From positions 310,001 through 374,000 of the forward strand of contig NZ_JAKJSD010000001.1 in the NCBI RefSeq assembly GCF_029029505.1: 64,000 bases of DNA, written 5' to 3'. Under the pieces are notes generated by a model. It searched no databases. It was not told where the DNA came from and was given only the letters and a program-made list of their open reading frames with translations. Source of the DNA: Ancylomarina sp. DW003. GTDB lineage: Bacteria > Bacteroidota > Bacteroidia > Bacteroidales > Marinifilaceae. Every line of letters begins with the position of its first letter. The stretch's first letter is position 1. Below are positions 44,452 through 52,458 of this stretch, piece after piece. The translations under genes were made by a program, and so were the position numbers.

Positions 44452-44664
44452 TTACTTTTCTTCTGAGGACTTTGACTCATCCTCTTTTATATCTTTAGTT
44501 TTACTTTCTTCCTGATCTTTAATTTCTTGGTCATCAAATAAAATCCTGACCGATGGTGAATAAGTATCTTCGTACTGTCCTTTCTTAACGGCCCATAAGA
44601 AACCAATTAAGAAGCCTCCGGCCACTACCATACTCACCGCTATTAAAACAAATATTACGCTCAA
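44452..44664 (-). CDS. ccoS: cbb3 oxidase maturation protein CcoS
   Basis: This 70-aa single-helix protein (SVIFVLIAVSMVVAGGFLIG, then FLWAVKKGQYED) matches CcoS. The start is a TTG at 44664, supported by the conserved MSV start of the family. The tail is highly charged (DEESK type). It lies between ccoI and ccoNO. Confidence 0.9.
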   Translation of the reverse strand: MSVIFVLIAVSMVVAGGFLIGFLWAVKKGQYEDTYSPSVRILFDDQEIKDQEESKTKDIKEDESKSSEEK

Positions 44665-44700
44665 GTTTCAATTTTTTAACCTTGTATATAATCAAACAGC

Positions 44701-47181
44701 CTAATTAAGCTGCACACGTTTTTTACTTAGCTTACCAACACTTGGCAAAACCTCTTTTTTATTTTTGAATTCTTTTGATTCTTTATTTCTCGCAAAATAG
44801 CTCGTTGTAAAACTTGCAAATGCGACTACCGAAATTGAACTTACAGGCATTAGCAATGCAGCCACTATAGGGGATAAAATTCCCTGAACAGCAAAATACA
44901 AACCGACTAAATTGTAAGCAAATGACAGTAGGAAACTCAATTTAACAACCCACATCCCTTTTTTAGAGATGCTTAAAAATCTTTTCAGCTCTTGAAATTT
45001 CGAAGCTTCCAAAATGGCATCACAAGCTGGAGAAAAATGGTAAATATCATCAGCAATAGAAATACCAACATCACTCACTTTTAAGGCGCCCGCATCGTTT
45101 AAGCCATCCCCAATCATTAATATCTTTTTACCGCTTTCTTTTAGAGCTTGGATATACTCCAATTTCTCTTTGGGAGATTGGTTGAATAATAAACTTGAAT
45201 TCTTAGGGAAAATTTCTGCCAAAATCGATTTTTCAGCATCATTGTCACCAGAAAGAACATGCAATCCATAGTTCGACGATAAGGACGAAATCAATTCATT
45301 TAGGCCCGTGCGATACTGATTACTCATTATGAATCGACCTTTTACATTCCCATCTATAGAAACATACACTTCGGTTGATCCAGATAAATTTTCAGCTTTA
45401 GAATCTAAAACAAAACTAGCTGAACCGATTTTCACATCTCTTCCTTCAATCTTTCCAGTCAATCCTAAAGAAACCATCTCTTTAAATTCATCTACTTTTT
45501 TAGCAGAATAATTACCAAGATGATCGTAAAGAATCGTACTCAATACATGAGAAGAATGTCTAGCTAGTGATTTAACCGCATCGAAATCTTCTTTGCTTAA
45601 ATCTTCACCATCATATTTTACACTTACTGCATCAGCTTGAGTTATAGTTCCCGTTTTATCAAAAACAATCGTGTCTATTCCACTTAATGCCTCTACGATA
45701 TCGGCACCTTTTAAGTAGATGCCCAATCGGCCTAACATTCGCATTGTGTTACCTAAAGCGAAAGGTGACGATAAGGCTAAAGCACATGGGCAAGCAACAA
45801 TCAAAACCGATGTAAAAGCAAATACTGCCTTAGAAGTATCATTAAGTAACCAATAAAAACCAGCCAAAGCACCTATAGCAATAACAATAATGGTGAAGTA
45901 TTTACTTATCTGATCGATTAAAGAATTCAATTTTGAGAAATAAATTTCTTTATCCTCCGATTGATTCCATAGTTGCGTCAAGCGCGACTGCACCACTTCT
46001 TTTTCGATGCACATTTCTATAGCGCCACCTACTTGCTTACCTCCGGCAAACAAATGATCACCTATCGACTTTAAAACGGATCTTGACTCGCCGGTAACAA
46101 AACTATAATCAATTAATGCTTCTCCCTTAGTCAATATCGCATCGGCAGGTATTAATTCCTGATTACGAATGAGAATAATATCACCCTTTTTCAATTTATT
46201 GATCTGAGTACTTTCCTCTTTATCATCAACAATTTTGCTAACTGCAACAGGGAAGTATGAACGGTAATCTCTTTCAAAGGAAAGAGCCTGATAACTCTTG
46301 CTTTGATACCATTTCCCTATCAATAAAAAGAAAATTAAGCCTGTAAGGGAATCCATATAACCTGACCCTGTACTGGTAAATATTTCGAAACTAGATTGTA
46401 TAAAGAGAGTGATAATACCCAGAGAAATAGGTACATCAATATTGATAAACTTATGCTTTAATCCTTTGAACGCAGAAATGATATAGTCGTTTCCACTATA
46501 AAAAAGAACAGGTAGAACCAGAAGAAAATTCATCATTCCAAAAAAGGATTTGAAATGACTCTCTAAATACTCTGATCCGGGCACATATTCAGGTAGGCTC
46601 AGTAACATGATGTTACCAAAACTAAAACCTGCTACACCAATTTTATAAAGAAGTTTTTTATTAGCATCCTGATTCTTTTTTTCCTGAAGGTTGTCTAGTG
46701 TAATTTCAGGAATATAATGAATGGATGCGAGTAGTTCAGCTAGTTCTCGTAAGCTTAATTCTTCAGAATTAAAAGTAACTGTCACTTCCTTTTTAACAAA
46801 GTTGACCGTTGACTTAAGGACAGCTTTATTTAAAACATTTAAATGTTCAAGTAGCCAAATACAGGAGCTACAGTGAATCCCGGGAATATACAAGCTTACT
46901 TTTCGTATTGCGTCTTCGGAAAATTCATAAAGCTTTGAAGAGATTTCTTCGTCATCGAGAAAAGCATACTTTTCTTTAAATTTACCTTCCTCAACCCGAA
47001 TTCCCGGTGTTGACTCAATATTGTAATAAGAACAAAGTTCGTTCTCGTTTAAAAGCTGATATACAGTAGAACAACCTGAGCAACAAAATGGCTTACCATC
47101 CCAAATTACGGGGTGTTTACCACAATCGTCGCCACAATGGATACAGGCTTCGTTTTTTGTATCTTCAGCTATTTTCGTCAT
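44701..47181 (-). CDS. ccoI: CcoI-type copper-exporting P1B ATPase
   Basis: CcoI moves copper across the membrane for cbb3 assembly. The 826-aa protein has an N-terminal cysteine-rich domain (CIHCGDDCGKHP, FCCSGC) and a heavy-metal domain with HCSSC. The eight-helix ATPase core has CPC in ACPCALALSSPFAL, DKTGTIT with the phosphorylated Asp, and GDGLNDAGAL. It heads the cbb3 gene set. Confidence 0.95.
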   Translation of the reverse strand: MTKIAEDTKNEACIHCGDDCGKHPVIWDGKPFCCSGCSTVYQLLNENELCSYYNIESTPGIRVEEGKFKEKYAFLDDEEISSKLYEFSEDAIRKVSLYIPGIHCSSCIWLLEHLNVLNKAVLKSTVNFVKKEVTVTFNSEELSLRELAELLASIHYIPEITLDNLQEKKNQDANKKLLYKIGVAGFSFGNIMLLSLPEYVPGSEYLESHFKSFFGMMNFLLVLPVLFYSGNDYIISAFKGLKHKFINIDVPISLGIITLFIQSSFEIFTSTGSGYMDSLTGLIFFLLIGKWYQSKSYQALSFERDYRSYFPVAVSKIVDDKEESTQINKLKKGDIILIRNQELIPADAILTKGEALIDYSFVTGESRSVLKSIGDHLFAGGKQVGGAIEMCIEKEVVQSRLTQLWNQSEDKEIYFSKLNSLIDQISKYFTIIVIAIGALAGFYWLLNDTSKAVFAFTSVLIVACPCALALSSPFALGNTMRMLGRLGIYLKGADIVEALSGIDTIVFDKTGTITQADAVSVKYDGEDLSKEDFDAVKSLARHSSHVLSTILYDHLGNYSAKKVDEFKEMVSLGLTGKIEGRDVKIGSASFVLDSKAENLSGSTEVYVSIDGNVKGRFIMSNQYRTGLNELISSLSSNYGLHVLSGDNDAEKSILAEIFPKNSSLLFNQSPKEKLEYIQALKESGKKILMIGDGLNDAGALKVSDVGISIADDIYHFSPACDAILEASKFQELKRFLSISKKGMWVVKLSFLLSFAYNLVGLYFAVQGILSPIVAALLMPVSSISVVAFASFTTSYFARNKESKEFKNKKEVLPSVGKLSKKRVQLN

Positions 47182-47212
47182 ATTGCAGACTCATTAGTCT
47201 TAATCGAAAACA

Positions 47213-47341
47213 ATGTTCTCAGATTCAACTCTTATTTATATTATTGCTGGTGTTACTCTTGCACATTTTCTTTTGGGAATAGGCTATTTACTTTATAAGT
47301 TAGGCTTTGCTCCCAAAAAGAAAAAAGACGATAAAGAGTAA
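47213..47341 (+). CDS. Predicted 42-aa single-helix membrane protein
   Basis: An ATG at 47213 opens a 42-codon frame ending at TAA 47341. It encodes one hydrophobic helix (about residues 7-28, LIYIIAGVTLAHFLLGIGYL) followed by a basic-then-acidic tail (APKKKKDDKE). The frame fills the gap between divergent ccoI and the convergent cytochrome gene almost exactly. The positive-inside tail and clean hydrophobic core argue for a real small protein, possibly an oxidase-associated one, but no family was recognised. Confidence 0.55.
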   Translation: MFSDSTLIYIIAGVTLAHFLLGIGYLLYKLGFAPKKKKDDKE

Positions 47342-47349
47342 AATAAGCT

Positions 47350-47370
47350 CTAAATCTGATTAAGATTTAG
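47350..47370. terminator. Hairpin between the 42-aa gene and the convergent cytochrome gene
   Basis: CTAAATCT (47350-47357) pairs with AGATTTAG (47363-47370) around GATTA, overlapping the cytochrome stop. No clear T-run follows on either side. Confidence 0.4.
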
Positions 47371-48271
47371 TTCTCATTTTCGACAACTGAAACACCTGGA
47401 ACAGAACTAGAAAAATAACACTCCAAATACCAATTACACCTAAAAGATAACTTGCGATAATCCAAATTGGAGCATTCGCTCTGGTTCCCCACATGGCTCT
47501 TTCATCAAGTGGATTCTTTGGATTTGTTGGTACAGCAATTGATAAAACACGCTTTTCTTCAATTACGCCATATTCATCTTCATCAGTAATCTTAATCGTT
47601 AGATCAACCTGTCCTTCTCTGTCACCAGGAAGATCAGTTGGGAACTGAATCAATAATTCTCCTTTCGCATCAGTATAAGCTTCCTCGCCTGAAATATCTA
47701 ATTGTCCAAATGCTCTCTTTATAAGAAAACTCAATTCGATTCCTTCCAGGCCAGCTCTCTTACCATCCTTTTTTAATCCTGTTAAATGTGCTTTTAACTT
47801 CTTATGCTCCGAGTCAATATCAAGTTCAATCTTAACATCAGACACTTCAGGATTCACAACAGCTTTCGTAACGACAGCTTTCTTTTTATTCTTATCGAAA
47901 GAACGTAAATAGGCAATTACCATCCATTTACTTTCATCATTCAATGTTTTCTCAAAAGTCGGCATGGCGCCTTTACCTACTTTAACCTTGTGGTAAATTT
48001 CACCATCAGACTGAACAAGAAAATTTTGAGATCCTAAATCAGCTGGAGCTGGCACCAAAGGCAACATATTTGCCTTGGTCGGATCACCATGACATGATTT
48101 ACAATTGGTTTGATAGACTTTCTTTCCTGTACTTATATTTTTCTTGCTTAACTCATATGGGTTAAGCTTCTTTTTTGCTGTAGCAGATACTTTCCAATCC
48201 TCAGCAGATGCCGAATTCATAAAGGCAAATACAAGAACAAGAGTCGCTAATATAGTGGATAAGTTTTTCAT
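47360..48271 (-). CDS. Membrane-anchored monoheme cytochrome c of the Fe-S/NrfD module
   Basis: The 303-aa protein has a signal peptide (1-23) and a cytochrome c domain with CKSCH in TNCKSCHGDPTKANMLP and a probable axial Met in GAMPTF. A beta-rich domain follows, then a C-terminal membrane helix (IWIIASYLLGVIGIWSVIF). It is the third gene of a run with the Fe-S and NrfD-like genes (15-nt gap). It probably receives electrons from them and passes them to a soluble cytochrome or an oxidase. Confidence 0.85.
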   Translation of the reverse strand: MKNLSTILATLVLVFAFMNSASAEDWKVSATAKKKLNPYELSKKNISTGKKVYQTNCKSCHGDPTKANMLPLVPAPADLGSQNFLVQSDGEIYHKVKVGKGAMPTFEKTLNDESKWMVIAYLRSFDKNKKKAVVTKAVVNPEVSDVKIELDIDSEHKKLKAHLTGLKKDGKRAGLEGIELSFLIKRAFGQLDISGEEAYTDAKGELLIQFPTDLPGDREGQVDLTIKITDEDEYGVIEEKRVLSIAVPTNPKNPLDERAMWGTRANAPIWIIASYLLGVIGIWSVIFLVLFQVFQLSKMRTKS

Positions 48272-48286
48272 GTGTTTCTTGATTTT

Positions 48287-49627
48287 TTATTCCTCAATTT
48301 TATAATCAATTCCCTTTTGGTCAGCAATTTCGCAAATAGGCACAACTGGGAAGATTTTTGCCAGAACAGTAATAATCAATAATGCCAAAGCAAAACTCAA
48401 TACTGTAACTGTGATTTCGACTGAAGATGGAAAATAATGCTGATAATTATCCGGAACATTCTGAATAGGAAGATGTGGATGCAACATAGTAGGAATTACA
48501 ATCACATAACGCTTAAACCAAGCACTTGCCAATACAAAAATAGAAATGATCATGATTGGCTTTGGCATTCTAAAACGCTTGTTCACCATCAATATGATTG
48601 GAAGAATATTTCCTAAAAGTTGAGACGACCAGAACATAATTGCCCATGATCCAAAGAACAACTCTTTTAGGTGCACACTATCTCCTGATTTCATTTTATA
48701 ACCTGGAACCAAAAACTCATTCACATTAAAATACAAGTAAACCAAACAAACTGCAACCATCAGTTTACCCATTTTATCGAAATGCAATTCAGTAATATAA
48801 TCCTGTAACTTGTAGTTGACTCTAAAGAAATACATCGCAATAATTAAAGCTGCAGAACCTGCAACAAATGCTCCTGCAACGAAGTAAGGTCCAAAAATTG
48901 TCGTATCCCATCCATTACGCAATGTTGCAGCAAACAACCACGATGTTACTGTATGAATAGCTAAGCCAACAGGAACAATTAAAACCATTAAAGTTCGAAT
49001 CATCTTATGAAGATGCTTATGTTGTTCTGGTGTATTGGTATAGCCAAACGATAGAATTGCATATAGCTTCTTTAGCATTGGCGGTGCTGTTTTAATCTCT
49101 TTTTTACAGATTGCCAAATCAGGAATCATTGGCAAGATCAACAAGAGAGCACTGATAACCAAGTAGGTTGTAATAACAGTAACATCCCAAAGAATTGGAG
49201 ATTGAAAACGTCCGTGGATCATAACATTCAATACTCTATCAGGACGACCCATATCTAAAACTATAACCAAACCAGCTACTGCTACAAAAGCGACAGCTAT
49301 GATTTCGGCAATTCTCGATATTGGAGCTATCCAATCGACTTTCAGCAAGCCAAGTATGGATGAAATTAGCATTCCCACTAAACTTACCGCTACAAAGAAC
49401 ACGAAGTTGGCGATATAAAGTCCCCAAGACACATAGTCGCGCATGCCTGTAACACCAAGTCCATCACGAAGCTGTACGTAATACGCCCAAGCTCCCACAG
49501 AGATTACTGTTATTAGAAAAACAATCCATAACTCAAGCCCTCTATGATTTTGCATCGGACGAAGGACATCTTGTTTTATTTTCTCAAAGGAAAGTGTTGT
49601 TTCTTTCGATTTTGTATCGTCATTCAT
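48287..49627 (-). CDS. NrfD/PsrC-like membrane subunit
   Basis: This 446-aa polytopic protein has about ten helices and NrfD-family features: GDMGRPDR-like LDMGRPDRVLN, GRFQSPILWDVTVI and GWDTTIFGPYFVAGAF. It is the expected quinol-reactive partner of the Fe-S protein encoded just upstream. It is clearly related to ActC but shorter in context, with no molybdopterin-like subunit beside it. Confidence 0.92.
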   Translation of the reverse strand: MNDDTKSKETTLSFEKIKQDVLRPMQNHRGLELWIVFLITVISVGAWAYYVQLRDGLGVTGMRDYVSWGLYIANFVFFVAVSLVGMLISSILGLLKVDWIAPISRIAEIIAVAFVAVAGLVIVLDMGRPDRVLNVMIHGRFQSPILWDVTVITTYLVISALLLILPMIPDLAICKKEIKTAPPMLKKLYAILSFGYTNTPEQHKHLHKMIRTLMVLIVPVGLAIHTVTSWLFAATLRNGWDTTIFGPYFVAGAFVAGSAALIIAMYFFRVNYKLQDYITELHFDKMGKLMVAVCLVYLYFNVNEFLVPGYKMKSGDSVHLKELFFGSWAIMFWSSQLLGNILPIILMVNKRFRMPKPIMIISIFVLASAWFKRYVIVIPTMLHPHLPIQNVPDNYQHYFPSSVEITVTVLSFALALLIITVLAKIFPVVPICEIADQKGIDYKIEE

Positions 49628-49680
49628 AAGTAAAATGATTTTCTATGAATATTTAATATATCGTGTGTTTTAATCTTTGA

Positions 49681-50616
49681 CTAGTGAAGATTCTCTTCAT
49701 TCAATAGATCACCATTGAATTCAAAAGCTCTATTTTTTGGAGGCAAATAATAAACACGAGGCTTAGTTCCCAGCTCTTCCATTAGAGTATAACCCGCATT
49801 TTCTTCTATCAATTTAGAGAAACGAACCGTTTCGCCACTTGTTCCATTCGTTACAGCATCTTCGTTTCTATCTCCAAAATAGTAAACACCATTAGGACAT
49901 GCAGAAACACATGACGGTAACTTATCTTCACGAAGACGGTCGGCACTGAACAGACATTTGCTCACAGTACCTTTCTTCTGTGGTACATTCGCCTCTATAT
50001 TATAGGTTAAATCTTTATATTTTTCAGCATCCTTAGGTTCAGTCCATTGGAATATACGTGCTGAATAAGGACATGCTGCAATACAAAAACGACAACCAAT
50101 ACAACGTTCATTATCGATTAGAACAATTCCATCCTGACGTTTAAATGTTGCATCAACAGGACAAACCTTAGTACATGGTGGGTTATCGCAATGCTGACAA
50201 GGTTTAGGCATAAAGTAAGGTGCCGTATGATCAGCATCCTGCATCTGCAAGACATTAATATGATGTTGATCAGCTCTTAATTGATGATGATTTTGACAAG
50301 CAGACATACATTTACGAGCATTCCTACATTTACTCAAGTCAATTACCATTACGAACGATTTCCCAGCTATTCCCTCGCGACCTCTTTGCTGTAATTCATC
50401 AAGAGGTTCATTTACTGTTGGGCGAAGTTGATTTTTATCTACCTGAACCAATTGTCCGTCTGCAGTAAGTAAGTTTACGGTTTCACCAGGCTCTTTAGCT
50501 GCAGCCTTAGCAGCACTTAGAAGTGAAAAACTACTTACAACTCCAGCTGCACCAACAGTTACTCCAAAGCTTTTCAGAAAATTTCTTCTACTCTTGTCGG
50601 AAGTTTTTTGTGTCAT
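49681..50616 (-). CDS. Tat-exported four-cluster ferredoxin-like protein (DsrO/NrfC/HybA type)
   Basis: The 311-aa protein has a Tat signal (SRRNFLKSFGVTVGAAG) and cysteine groups for four iron-sulfur clusters: CRNARKCMSAC, CQHCDNPPCTKVCP, CIGCRFCIAACP and CLFSADR/CVSACP. The first group has wide Cys spacing (C-x5-C-x3-C). It should sit in the periplasm on the NrfD-like protein and carry electrons between quinol and the cytochrome c of the same run. It lies 53 nt upstream of the nrfD-like gene. Confidence 0.92.
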   Translation of the reverse strand: MTQKTSDKSRRNFLKSFGVTVGAAGVVSSFSLLSAAKAAAKEPGETVNLLTADGQLVQVDKNQLRPTVNEPLDELQQRGREGIAGKSFVMVIDLSKCRNARKCMSACQNHHQLRADQHHINVLQMQDADHTAPYFMPKPCQHCDNPPCTKVCPVDATFKRQDGIVLIDNERCIGCRFCIAACPYSARIFQWTEPKDAEKYKDLTYNIEANVPQKKGTVSKCLFSADRLREDKLPSCVSACPNGVYYFGDRNEDAVTNGTSGETVRFSKLIEENAGYTLMEELGTKPRVYYLPPKNRAFEFNGDLLNEENLH

Positions 50617-50769
50617 ATCTCAAGAATTTGCTCTGTCACGATTTTGGAATACCATGCTTTGATCTACCGTATCGTATTTACAAAATGTGTATTAAATACA
50701 CTTCGAATATTGTTGTTATTATTCTAAAAATTAAGCTCTGTTTTTTATCAGAACTACTTGCAAAACATT

Positions 50770-50777
50770 CAAAGGTA
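50770..50777 (-). promoter_or_regulatory. -7 box (TACCTTTG) for the Fe-S/NrfD operon
   Basis: On the minus strand TACCTTTG matches TAnnTTTG, 153 nt upstream of the Fe-S gene ATG. That would give a leader of about 145 nt. No -33 TTTG was found, so this is tentative. Confidence 0.35.
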
Positions 50778-51229
50778 AATAATATTTTTAGATTATTTAA
50801 CAGTTGAAAACCTCCCACCCAACTCAACATAACGTATTGTTTTTGGCAACAAAAGCACTCCTTATATACTGTATTACTGACCATTAACAAATACCCGTCA
50901 AAATAAAACATCAATAACACTTACATCTAAGCGTTTATTCAGATTAAATCTAAAAAGATCCTCTAATCTTTAATATCAAGCCATTACGTTAGTAGATACA
51001 AGGGAAGCAGAAAGATCCAATAAAGACAAAAAGCTTTATTGATTTTTCTAAACAGCTCATAAAGTAAGTCTATAATGCGAAAGAGATATAAGCCTTTAAT
51101 GGCGCGCAAACAATTAACACTCAACAAACTAACACTCATTCTTGTCAAAAATATAAATTCCTCCATCATGTTTTATAAGACATTAATAGAATGAGTTGAT
51201 TTAGGCTTTTCTATAAAGAATTAAAAGCG

Positions 51230-51237
51230 TAATTTTG
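51230..51237 (+). promoter_or_regulatory. -7 box (TAATTTTG) upstream of the DAHP synthase gene
   Basis: TAATTTTG matches TAnnTTTG and ends 52 nt before the ATG at 51290. Confidence 0.45.
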
Positions 51238-51289
51238 TGCGACTATTTCAGCCAAAGACTCATACACTCATCTGGCTTAACTCAAGACT

Positions 51290-52384
51290 ATGAACGAATT
51301 AAACAATTTAAAACCTATTAATGAATGGTTTAAAAAATTAGACAGCCGTCCTCTTATCATAAGCGGACCTTGTAGTGCTGAATCTGAAGATCAAGTCTTA
51401 AATACTGCTCGTCAATTAAAGGAAATTGAACAAGTCAAAATATTCAGAGCTGGTATATGGAAACCGAAGACTGATATAAATAGTTTTGAAGCTAATGGCG
51501 ATGATGCCTTACATTGGTTAAACCGTGTGAAACTAGAAACGAACATGCTCACTATGGTGGAAGTTGCTTCTCCTAAGCATGTTGAAATGTGTTTACGCCA
51601 CAATGTAGATATTCTTTGGATTGGGGCCAGAACAACTTCAAACCCATTCTCAATTCAGGAACTTGCAAGTGCTCTTCAAGGAATGAATGTACCTGTGATG
51701 ATTAAGAATCCTCTCAACCCAGATATCAATCTCTGGATTGGAGCATTGGAACAAATCAACAAAGCTGGTATTTCCAGAATGGCAGCCATTCATTGTGGCT
51801 TCTATCCTTTTGAACAAACAAGCTTACGAAATATTCCTAAATGGGAAATTCCTATTGAGTTGAAATCTCGATTTCACAACTTACCTATGATTTGCGATCC
51901 ATCACATATTGCTGGTGATAAGCAACACATTCAGCAGATTTCTCAGAAGGCCCTTGATTTAAATATGGATGGCCTCATGATAGAGAGTCATTTTAAGCCA
52001 GAAGAGGCATTAAGTGAGGCGCAACAACAGTTAATACCATCGGAGTTAAATACAATTCTAAACCGTTTAATTTGCCGATTGAGTATTAAGAATAGCGAAG
52101 ACTATAACCCACTTGGTCAATACCGTAATCAGATTGATTCTTTAGATGCTCAGCTTATAGAACTTCTTGCTCAGCGAATGAATGTTGTTAGTGAAATTGG
52201 TGATTACAAATCAGAGCAAAATCTAAATATCCTACAACTTAAGCGATGGGAAAAAGTTAGAGAACAAGGAACTGAACTTGGGAAATCCTTAGGTCTATCA
52301 GAAAAATTCTTAACTCAATTGCTTAGAATGATTCATAAGGAAGCAATTCTCATTCAAAACGATGTTATGAATAACAAGAAATAA
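51290..52384 (+). CDS. Bifunctional DAHP synthase - chorismate mutase
   Basis: The 364-aa protein joins an N-terminal KDO8P/type I-beta DAHP synthase domain to a C-terminal type II chorismate mutase. The first domain (residues about 15-255) has ISGPCSAES, FRAGIWKPKTD, WIGARTTSNPFSIQ and CDPSHIAGDK. The second (about 270-364) has YRNQIDSLDAQLIELLAQRM and VSEIGDYKSEQNL. It combines the first step of the shikimate pathway with the branch point to Phe and Tyr, and the mutase is likely to mediate feedback. It is a single gene with its own terminator. Confidence 0.95.
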   Translation: MNELNNLKPINEWFKKLDSRPLIISGPCSAESEDQVLNTARQLKEIEQVKIFRAGIWKPKTDINSFEANGDDALHWLNRVKLETNMLTMVEVASPKHVEMCLRHNVDILWIGARTTSNPFSIQELASALQGMNVPVMIKNPLNPDINLWIGALEQINKAGISRMAAIHCGFYPFEQTSLRNIPKWEIPIELKSRFHNLPMICDPSHIAGDKQHIQQISQKALDLNMDGLMIESHFKPEEALSEAQQQLIPSELNTILNRLICRLSIKNSEDYNPLGQYRNQIDSLDAQLIELLAQRMNVVSEIGDYKSEQNLNILQLKRWEKVREQGTELGKSLGLSEKFLTQLLRMIHKEAILIQNDVMNNKK

Positions 52385-52405
52385 ATTCTCGATTCTTGAG
52401 AAACG

Positions 52406-52441
52406 AAAAAGCCAGTAGATTTAAAATCCACTGGCTTTTTC
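52406..52441. terminator. Bidirectional terminator between DAHP synthase and mltD-like genes
   Basis: AAAAAGCCAGT (52406-52416) pairs with ACTGGCTTTTT (52430-52440), with inner GATT/AATC pairing. It serves two convergent genes. Confidence 0.88.
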
Positions 52442-52458
52442 TTTATGCGTATATTTTC

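Larger units (their letters stand above)
50617..51289. other. 673-nt divergent intergenic region
   Basis: No convincing gene was seen; short frames here are AT-rich and lack family features. It carries one -7 box for each flanking operon, listed separately. No repeat or strong hairpin was recognised in the middle. Confidence 0.5.

Noticed and set aside
48287-50616. The Fe-S/NrfD genes as a nitrite or polysulfide reductase
   Set aside because: No catalytic subunit (multihaem nitrite reductase or molybdopterin enzyme) is encoded next to them.
50678-51169. Short frames in the large gap before the DAHP synthase gene, including a 39-codon plus-strand frame near 51074
   Set aside because: AT-rich, no family features, no placed start signal; the region behaves like non-coding control DNA.
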